From Gemmatimonadales bacterium (GTDB taxonomy: Bacteria; Gemmatimonadota; Gemmatimonadetes; Gemmatimonadales; GWC2-71-9), in the NCBI GenBank assembly GCA_013813145.1, contig JACCSE010000059.1:1-5550 (forward strand): a DNA stretch of 5,550 nucleotides. Direction: 5' to 3'. The stretch's first letter is position 1, and the number at the start of each line of letters is the position of its first letter. The position numbers and the translations under genes are program-made. The notes beneath the pieces were generated by a model that saw nothing but the letters and a program-made list of their open reading frames with translations, had not been told where the DNA came from and ran no database searches. Positions 1 through 4,606 of this stretch are shown one piece after another.

Positions 1-1199
1 AGCTCGAGACGATCAATTCCGGGAAGCCGATCGTCGAATCCGAGTACGACATGGACGATACGGCCACCTGCTTCGAGTACTACGGGGGCCTGGCGACCAA
101 GATCAACGGCGAGGTGCTGCCGGTTCCGGCGGACGCCATCGCCATGGCCATGCGCGAGCCGGTGGGGATCGCGGGCCAGATCATTCCCTGGAACTATCCG
201 CTCATGATGGCGGCGTGGAAGATCGCCCCCGCGCTCGCCGCGGGGTGCACCGTCGTGCTCAAGCCCGCGGAGCAGACGCCGCTCAGCATTCTCAAGCTGG
301 CGGAGGACTTCGAGGCGGTCGGCCTGCCGCCGGGGGTGGTCAACGTCGTCACCGGTGACGGCCCCGGGGCCGGCGCTCCGCTGGTGGCGCATCCCAAGGT
401 CCGCAAGATCGCCTTCACCGGCAGCGCCGAAGTCGGCAAGCTGATCATGCGGAGCGCCGCCGATCAGCTCAAGCGGGTGTCGCTCGAGCTGGGCGGGAAG
501 TCGCCCAACATCTTCTTCAACGACGCCGACTTCGAGAACGCCGTGGACGGGGCGCTCTTCGGCACCTTCATCAACCAGGGCGAGGTCTGCTCCGCGGGCA
601 GCCGGGTGCTGGTGCAGCAGGACATTTACCAGAAGTTCGTGGACGCCGCCGCCGCCAAGGCCAAGACGATCCGCCTGGGACCCGGCGTGGACCGGAACAC
701 CAAGATGGGCCCGTTGGTGAGCGCGGAGCAGCGCGACCGGGTGGCGAGCTACCTCAAGGTCGGACGGATGGAGGCCAAGGTGGCGGCCGGCGGCGGTACG
801 CCCAAGGACCTGGAGACCGGCTGGTATGTCGAGCCGACGATCTTCTACGACGTGGACAACCGCGCCAGGATCGCCCAGGAGGAGATCTTCGGCCCGGTCA
901 TGAGCGTCATCCCGTTCAAGGACGAAGCCGAGGCGATTCAAATCGCCAACGAATCACCCTACGGACTCGCGGCCGCGGTGTGGACCCGGGACATCTTCAA
1001 GGCGTTCCGGGTGGTGAAGTCGCTGGAGGCCGGAATCGTGTGGGTAAACCACATGCAGCCGACCTTCGTCGAGGCGCCGTGGGGCGGATACAAGATGAGC
1101 GGATTCGGGCGCGAGCTGGGACATTGGGGAGTGGAGGAGTATCTGGAGACGAAGCAGGTGTTCATCAATCTGGATGAGAAGCCGATCGGGTGGTATTGA
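1..1199 (+). CDS. Betaine-aldehyde/aminoaldehyde dehydrogenase-like protein, copy 1 (5' end outside window)
   Basis: This is an aldehyde dehydrogenase, which oxidises an aldehyde to a carboxylic acid with NAD(P)+ in the cytoplasm. The reading frame is open from position 3. The ATG at 51 is internal, because the upstream codons read LETINSGKP exactly as in the complete copy at 1304-2803, so about 101 N-terminal residues lie outside the window. Counting from the ATG at 51, visible family signatures are PWNYP (Asn48), KPAEQTP (Lys71), FTGS (122-125), LELGGKSP with general base Glu146, GEVCSAG with catalytic Cys180, and EEIFGPV (Glu278). The VWVN...APWGGYK...SGFGRELG segment and the GWY end resemble GbsA-type betaine aldehyde dehydrogenases. 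All catalytic residues are intact. The gene is convergent with its near-twin, 104 bases away. Substrate is not settled: betaine aldehyde, aminobutyraldehyde or a semialdehyde are all possible. Confidence 0.93.
   Translation, partial: LETINSGKPIVESEYDMDDTATCFEYYGGLATKINGEVLPVPADAIAMAMREPVGIAGQIIPWNYPLMMAAWKIAPALAAGCTVVLKPAEQTPLSILKLAEDFEAVGLPPGVVNVVTGDGPGAGAPLVAHPKVRKIAFTGSAEVGKLIMRSAADQLKRVSLELGGKSPNIFFNDADFENAVDGALFGTFINQGEVCSAGSRVLVQQDIYQKFVDAAAAKAKTIRLGPGVDRNTKMGPLVSAEQRDRVASYLKVGRMEAKVAAGGGTPKDLETGWYVEPTIFYDVDNRARIAQEEIFGPVMSVIPFKDEAEAIQIANESPYGLAAAVWTRDIFKAFRVVKSLEAGIVWVNHMQPTFVEAPWGGYKMSGFGRELGHWGVEEYLETKQVFINLDEKPIGWY
1..1199 (+). repeat. Left arm of large inverted duplication
   Basis: The arm pairs with 1304-2502 on the opposite strand without any gap; position p here corresponds to 2503 minus p. 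Manual line-by-line comparison gives about 70 base differences over about 1.2 kb, roughly 94% identity. Similarity continues weakly past both stop codons into G-rich sequence carrying GGGCAG doublets. The left boundary is not visible because the window begins inside the arm. Confidence 0.93.
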
Positions 1200-1233
1200 G
1201 GGGGCAGCGGGGCAGTAGGACGGGCTACGATAC

Positions 1234-1275
1234 CCGCGAAGAAGATCCCTCGCTTCGCTCGGGATGACAGCGCGG
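1234..1275. repeat. Nested palindrome in the convergent spacer
   Basis: Two nested stems are visible: CCGCG at 1234-1238 pairs with CGCGG at 1271-1275, and ATCCC at 1245-1249 pairs with GGGAT at 1261-1265. A weak inner GC/GC pair encloses TTC. The core, read on the minus strand as GTCATCCCGAGCGAAGCGAG, resembles a short dispersed intergenic repeat I have seen in GC-rich environmental bacterial genomes (recollection, not searched). It lies between two convergent stop codons, so it could end transcription from both sides. It lacks the T-run of a classical intrinsic terminator, so that role is only possible. Confidence 0.6.
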
Positions 1276-1303
1276 TGTACCGTTCCTGCCCGTCTGCCCG
1301 CCC

Positions 1304-2502
1304 TCAATACCACCCGATCGGCTTCTCATCCAGATTGATGAACACCTGCTTGGTTTCCAGGTACTCCTCGACTCCCCAGTGCCCCAGCTCGCGCCCGAAC
1401 CCGCTCATCTTGTACCCGCCCCATGGCGCCTCGACGAAGGTCGGCTGCATGTGGTTCACCCACACGATTCCGGCCTCGAGCGACTTCACCACTCGGAACG
1501 CCTTGAAGATGTCGCGGGTCCAGACCGCGGCCGCGAGCCCGTACGGCGATTCGTTGGCGATCCGGATCGCCTCGGCCTCGTCCCTGAAGGGGATGACGCT
1601 CATGACCGGGCCGAAGATCTCCTCCTGCGCGATCCTGGCGCCGTTGTCCACGTCGTAGAAGATCGTCGGCTCGACGTACCAGCCGGTGTCGAACTCCTTC
1701 GGCGTGCCGCCGCCGGCCGCCACCTTGGCCTCGCCCCGTCCCACCTTCAGATAGCTCGCCACCCGGTCGCGCTGCTCGGCGCTCACCAGCGGGCCCATCT
1801 TGGTCTCCCGGTCAACCCCGGGTCCCAGCCGGATCGTCTTCGCTTTGGCGGCCGCGGCGTCGACGAACTTCTTGTAGATGTCCTGCTGCACCAGCACCCG
1901 GCTTCCCGCGGAGCAGACCTCTCCCTGGTTGATGAAGGTGCCGAAGAGCGCCCCGTCCACCGCATTTTCGAAGTCGGCGTCGCTGAAGAAGATGTTGGGC
2001 GACTTCCCGCCCAGCTCGAGCGACACTCGCTTGAGCTGATCGGCGGCGCTCCGCATGATGAGCTTGCCGACTTCGGCGCTGCCGGTGAAAGCGATCTTGC
2101 GGACCTTGGGATGCGCCACCAGCGGCGCGCCGGCCCCCGGGCCGTCACCGGTGACGACGTTGACCACCCCCGGCGGCAGGCCGACCGCCTCGAAGTCCTC
2201 CGCCAGCTTGAGAATGCTGAGCGGCGTCTGCTCCGCGGGTTTGAGCACGACGGTGCACCCCGCGGCGAGCGCGGGCGCGATCTTCCACGCCGCCATCATG
2301 AGGGGATAGTTCCAGGGGATGATCTGGCCCGCGATCCCCACCGGCTCGCGCATGGCCATGGCGATGGCGTCCGCCGGAACCGGCAGCACCTCGCCGTTGA
2401 TCTTAGTCGCCAGGCCCCCGTAGTACTCGAAGCAGGTGGCGGTATCGTCCATGTCGTACTCGGATTCGACGATCGGCTTCCCCGAATTGATCGTCTCCAG
2501 CT
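1304..2502 (-). repeat. Right arm of large inverted duplication
   Basis: This is the mirror copy of 1-1199, covering codons 102-499 plus the stop of the complete aldehyde dehydrogenase gene. No insertions or deletions separate the arms. In the portion equivalent to copy-1 positions 51-530 only about 12 bases differ; in the remaining portion about 56 differ. The homology may continue to the right beyond 2502, but its partner would be outside the window. Confidence 0.93.
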
Positions 2503-2803
2503 CCGCCAACTCCGCGCGCCGCGCCCGCACCCGCTCCGCCAGCCGAAAGAGCACCCGCCCCCGCTCCTGAGCGCTGACCGAGCGCCACCCGCCGTAGAAC
2601 GCACGCACCGCAGCCTGCACCGCCCGATCCACGTCCTCCGCCTCACCCGCCGGACAGGTGGCGATGACGCCCTCCGTCGCCGGGTCGTAGACGTCAAACG
2701 TCTTCCCCCCAGCCGCGTCCACGAACTTCCCATCGATATACATCTGGTACCGGGCGACCTCGGACTTGCGGCCCTTCCCCGGCGCTCTCGCCGTACTCAC
2801 CAT
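1304..2803 (-). CDS. Betaine-aldehyde/aminoaldehyde dehydrogenase-like protein, copy 2 (complete)
   Basis: This 499-residue protein has the normal length for the aldehyde dehydrogenase superfamily. The N-terminal YIDGKFVDA and DPATEGVIA segments are typical of the family start, after about 18 poorly conserved residues. The cofactor site is marked by PWNYP (Asn165), KPAEQTP (Lys188) and FTGS (239-242). Catalysis is marked by Glu263 in LELGGKSP, Cys297 in GEVCSAG and Glu395 in EEIFGPV. The VWVN...APWGGYK region and the GWY terminus favour the GbsA/aminoaldehyde group. The ATG at 2803 is supported by a GGAGG five bases upstream. It lies downstream of the saccharopine dehydrogenase-like gene on the same strand, 171 bases away, so co-transcription is possible, although a large palindrome intervenes. 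It differs from copy 1 at ten of the 382 shared residues, none catalytic. Enzyme class is sure; substrate is inferred. Confidence 0.95.
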   Translation of the reverse strand: MVSTARAPGKGRKSEVARYQMYIDGKFVDAAGGKTFDVYDPATEGVIATCPAGEAEDVDRAVQAAVRAFYGGWRSVSAQERGRVLFRLAERVRARRAELAELETINSGKPIVESEYDMDDTATCFEYYGGLATKINGEVLPVPADAIAMAMREPVGIAGQIIPWNYPLMMAAWKIAPALAAGCTVVLKPAEQTPLSILKLAEDFEAVGLPPGVVNVVTGDGPGAGAPLVAHPKVRKIAFTGSAEVGKLIMRSAADQLKRVSLELGGKSPNIFFSDADFENAVDGALFGTFINQGEVCSAGSRVLVQQDIYKKFVDAAAAKAKTIRLGPGVDRETKMGPLVSAEQRDRVASYLKVGRGEAKVAAGGGTPKEFDTGWYVEPTIFYDVDNGARIAQEEIFGPVMSVIPFRDEAEAIRIANESPYGLAAAVWTRDIFKAFRVVKSLEAGIVWVNHMQPTFVEAPWGGYKMSGFGRELGHWGVEEYLETKQVFINLDEKPIGWY

Positions 2804-2808
2804 TGGGT

Positions 2809-2813
2809 CCTCC
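2809..2813 (-). promoter_or_regulatory. Ribosome binding site of aldehyde dehydrogenase copy 2
   Basis: GGAGG on the minus strand lies five bases before the ATG at 2803, a strong match in position and sequence. It fixes the start. The remaining leader up to the palindrome (2814-2864) shows no convincing -35/-10 pair. Confidence 0.8.
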
Positions 2814-2864
2814 GTTCCTTGCTTGACCGACGCTCAGTCTACTCAGGAGATCTCTGGCCAATCT

Positions 2865-2958
2865 ACCACGAAGGCACGAAGGGACACGAAGGACACGAAG
2901 AACAACACATTCCTTGTTGTTTCCTTCGTGCCCTTCGTGCTCTTCGTGCCTTCGTGGT
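2865..2958. repeat. Large imperfect palindrome of CACGAAGG-type units
   Basis: The left arm (about 2865-2906) carries CACGAAG four times at 9-11 base spacing. The right arm (about 2914-2958) carries the complement, CTTCGTG, four times. The outer 17 bases of the two arms pair perfectly, starting ACCACGAAGGCACGAAG; the inner part pairs with a few mismatches and small bulges around a short CATTCC loop. The element begins 16 bases beyond the stop of the saccharopine dehydrogenase-like gene and could fold in its transcript, perhaps stabilising the 3' end or reducing read-through into the aldehyde dehydrogenase. No T-run follows on the minus strand, so it is not a textbook terminator. ACCACGAAGG-type sequences occur as dispersed intergenic repeats in several environmental phyla (general recollection). 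The short ORFs in it are repeat artefacts. Confidence 0.85.
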
Positions 2959-2974
2959 GAACAGCCGCAGGAGC

Positions 2975-4213
2975 TCAGGCTGCGACAGTCTCCCGACTCG
3001 GCCGCGAGCGGACCGGGAGGAGGCCGGCGCGTGCCGTGTCGTCGCGGACCCGCCAGGGCATTCCTTCGCGCGCCAAGCGATCGAGGAACGGGTCCGGGTC
3101 GAACTGCTCGGGAGACATGACTCCGGCGCCGCACCAGATGCCCTCGTGTATGAGACGCGCCGCGATGACCGGTGGGATCCCGGTCTGGTAGGCCGTGGCC
3201 TGCACGCCCAGTTCGGCGTAGGCGGTCTCATGGTCCGACACGTTGTAGATGTAGTACGCGCGTGACTCGCCGCTCTTTACTCCCCTGGCCAGCGTGCCGA
3301 CGCAGGTCTTGCCGTGCATCCGCCCGGCGAGGTCCTTGGGCTGAGGCAGCAGCGATACCACGAGGTCGCGCGGAACGATCGACGCGTCCCCCACCCGGAT
3401 GCGGTCCTTTCCCGCCAGTCCGAGCCGCTTCATGACCCGAAGCGTCTCCACCGTCGCCTGGTCCATGCACAGCTTGAAATCGACGGTGTGGGCTCCGGGG
3501 AAGAACCGAGGCAGCGTCTGCGACTCTTCGTGGTCCACGTAGAAACAGTTGAGCACGCCGAGCTCCGGGAAATCGAACGGCTCGACCCCGGTGAGCGGCT
3601 CCTCCAGGTGAAACCCGCCATCCCGCCAGGAGACGGCCTTGCAGAGGCATTCGTCGATGAAAACCCAGGGACTGAAAGCCGCCAGGAATCCATCGTGCCC
3701 CTGGCAGACGGAGTTGTCGCCGTCGCGGACCCGGAACTCGGTGACGACGTCCAGGAGGTGCTTCGCGGCGTAGGCGGCGTAGACATTGGTGGTGCCGGGG
3801 TCGGCGCCCATACCCAGCAGGGCGAGCCGGCCGGCGGCCCGGAACTCGGCGTCGAGCGCGAACTGGTCTTTCAGCTTCGGAATGCCGTCGGCATCGGTGC
3901 CCCCGCTCGCCAGGTCGATGTAGTCGGAGCCCGCGTCGAGGCAGGCGCGCATGACCTGGAGGTTGGTAGCGGGCAAGGCCGCGTTCAGGACCAGCGTGGT
4001 GCCGGTTTCACGGATGGTGCGGGCGAGCGCGCCGCGGTCGCGGGCATCGAGGCCGAGGGCGGAAACCCGCCGATCGTGGAGCCGGTCCGCCAGGAGGGAG
4101 GCGCGGGCGGACACCGCGTCGGCGATGACGAGCTGCTGGAGCATCGCCTCCTGCTTGAATTTGAGGGCGGACACGGTCCCCACCGCGCCGGCACCCAACA
4201 TCAGGACTTTCAC
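2975..4213 (-). CDS. Saccharopine dehydrogenase-family oxidoreductase
   Basis: This 412-residue protein starts with a Rossmann nucleotide-binding motif, GAGAVG at residues 7-12. The second strand ends in an acidic residue (Asp32), which suggests NAD(H) preference. DYIDLASGG (98-105) and the GMGADPGTTNVYAAYA segment (134-149) are hallmarks of the saccharopine dehydrogenase / carboxynorspermidine synthase family. The C-terminal region reads YNVSDHE, GVQATAYQTGIP and FDPDPFLDRL...GMPW (371-387), resembling the Lys1/carboxynorspermidine synthase branch rather than short trans-acting enoyl reductases. Members reductively couple an amine with a keto acid or aldehyde, or reverse this. The last 25 residues are rich in Arg and Ala and poorly conserved. 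The GTG at 4213 is preferred because it sits directly before the Rossmann strand and after AGGAG; the ATG at 4312 would add 33 low-complexity residues. Whether it acts on saccharopine, a polyamine intermediate or another substrate cannot be told. Confidence 0.9.
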   Translation of the reverse strand: MKVLMLGAGAVGTVSALKFKQEAMLQQLVIADAVSARASLLADRLHDRRVSALGLDARDRGALARTIRETGTTLVLNAALPATNLQVMRACLDAGSDYIDLASGGTDADGIPKLKDQFALDAEFRAAGRLALLGMGADPGTTNVYAAYAAKHLLDVVTEFRVRDGDNSVCQGHDGFLAAFSPWVFIDECLCKAVSWRDGGFHLEEPLTGVEPFDFPELGVLNCFYVDHEESQTLPRFFPGAHTVDFKLCMDQATVETLRVMKRLGLAGKDRIRVGDASIVPRDLVVSLLPQPKDLAGRMHGKTCVGTLARGVKSGESRAYYIYNVSDHETAYAELGVQATAYQTGIPPVIAARLIHEGIWCGAGVMSPEQFDPDPFLDRLAREGMPWRVRDDTARAGLLPVRSRPSRETVAA

Positions 4214-4216
4214 AAA

Positions 4217-4221
4217 CTCCT
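4217..4221 (-). promoter_or_regulatory. Ribosome binding site deciding the GTG start
   Basis: AGGAG lies three bases before the GTG at 4213. The spacing is shorter than usual, but no better site serves a nearby start: the next in-frame ATG (codon 5) would be 15 bases away and would cut into the Rossmann strand. Confidence 0.6.
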
Positions 4222-4339
4222 CTTTTCGGGTGAAGCGGGACTCGGTCTGGCCTGGCGCCGTATCCGGCGGCTTCGGCCTCGCCCCCCCCGCAGATAGGGG
4301 CTCGCAGCTCAAGGAGATGGTCAGCTACGAGGATCGGAC

Positions 4340-4357
4340 CCTCCGCTTGGTCGGAGG
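4340..4357. repeat. Small palindrome in the divergent leader
   Basis: CCTCCG at 4340-4345 and CGGAGG at 4352-4357 form a perfect 6-bp stem with a 6-base loop. An alternative pairing, GACC at 4337-4340 with GGTC at 4349-4352, would exclude part of it. This could be a leader structure for the minus-strand gene or simply a repeat fragment. No known riboswitch consensus was recognised. Confidence 0.4.
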
Positions 4358-4479
4358 ATGCAAACACGCCCACCCCCTGTGGGGGCAGCCGCACTTCCAT
4401 CTTAGCCCTCGCCCCCCACCCCCTGTCCAGCCCCCCGGGTGCCATTCGGGGTGGTGGGCCGCCATCCCCAGCCGCGCCC

Positions 4480-4524
4480 GTAGGGGCGAGGCTGGCCTCG
4501 CCGGGGCGACGCAACCGTCGCCCC
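4480..4524. repeat. Double palindrome, GTAGGGGCGA repeat family, intergenic copy
   Basis: Two adjacent hairpins are visible. GGCGAGGC (4485-4492) pairs with GCCTCGCC (4495-4502) across TG. GGGGCGACG (4503-4511) pairs with CGTCGCCCC (4516-4524) across CAAC. The first half, from GTAGGGG at 4480, matches the element at 5201-5226 in 22 of 26 positions. No gene was seen in it. It looks like a REP-like or very small non-autonomous dispersed element. Confidence 0.75.
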
Positions 4525-4597
4525 CACTGGGGTCTATGGGCGTACTTCCTTTCCCCCTCCGCTCTCCTTACTCCTTACCTCTCACCACCCAGCCGCC

Positions 4598-4602
4598 AGA
4601 GG
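4598..4602 (+). promoter_or_regulatory. Likely ribosome binding site of the aminotransferase gene
   Basis: AGAGG lies four bases upstream of the ATG at 4607. It is a moderate match to the Shine-Dalgarno core and supports this start, together with the family-typical TEIPGP segment that begins at residue 9. Confidence 0.55.
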
Positions 4603-4606
4603 CCCC

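Larger units (their letters stand above)
4214..4606. other. Divergent intergenic region, GC-run rich, no gene seen
   Basis: This 393-base stretch separates the start codons of two divergently transcribed genes, so promoters for both should lie here, but no clear -35/-10 pair could be picked out. It is crowded with C and G runs, including eight C in a row at 4282-4289, and with small palindromes: CCCC/GGGG at 4286-4300, CCTCCG/CGGAGG at 4340-4357, CCCCC/GGGGG at 4373-4385, and a double hairpin at 4480-4524. ORFs crossing it lack protein-like composition and overlap the flanking genes in other frames. Confidence 0.7.

Noticed and set aside
954..1658. Open frames crossing the convergent spacer on both strands (954-1313 minus, 1275-1658 plus)
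   Set aside because: They are mirror images of each other produced by the inverted duplication and read antisense to the dehydrogenase genes. They have no independent coding signal.
1..2502. The inverted duplication as a simple assembly or amplification artefact
   Set aside because: A fold-back artefact would give nearly identical arms. Here about 6% of bases differ, mainly at silent positions. A false join of two strain variants remains possible and is noted as a check.
2814..2864. A sigma-70 promoter upstream of aldehyde dehydrogenase copy 2
   Set aside because: TTGGCC and TAGACT occur on the minus strand, but 14 bases apart, too close for a usual promoter, and the boxes match poorly.
2865..2958. 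CRISPR array or coding tandem repeat
   Set aside because: The units are 7-8 bases at 9-11 base spacing, in inverted arms, without unique spacers of CRISPR size. The small open frames across it are translations of the repeat.
1379..3265. A 628-codon open frame on the plus strand
   Set aside because: It lies opposite the complete aldehyde dehydrogenase and the end of the saccharopine dehydrogenase-like gene and crosses the palindrome between them. Its product is Arg/Pro/His/Asp-rich with no family motif, as expected for the antisense of GC-rich codons.
4213..4312. Upstream ATG at 4312 as start of the saccharopine dehydrogenase-like gene
   Set aside because: It would add 33 residues of Pro/Gly/Arg-rich sequence before a Rossmann fold that normally begins within a few residues of the start, and the AGGAG before the GTG at 4213 gives a better start.
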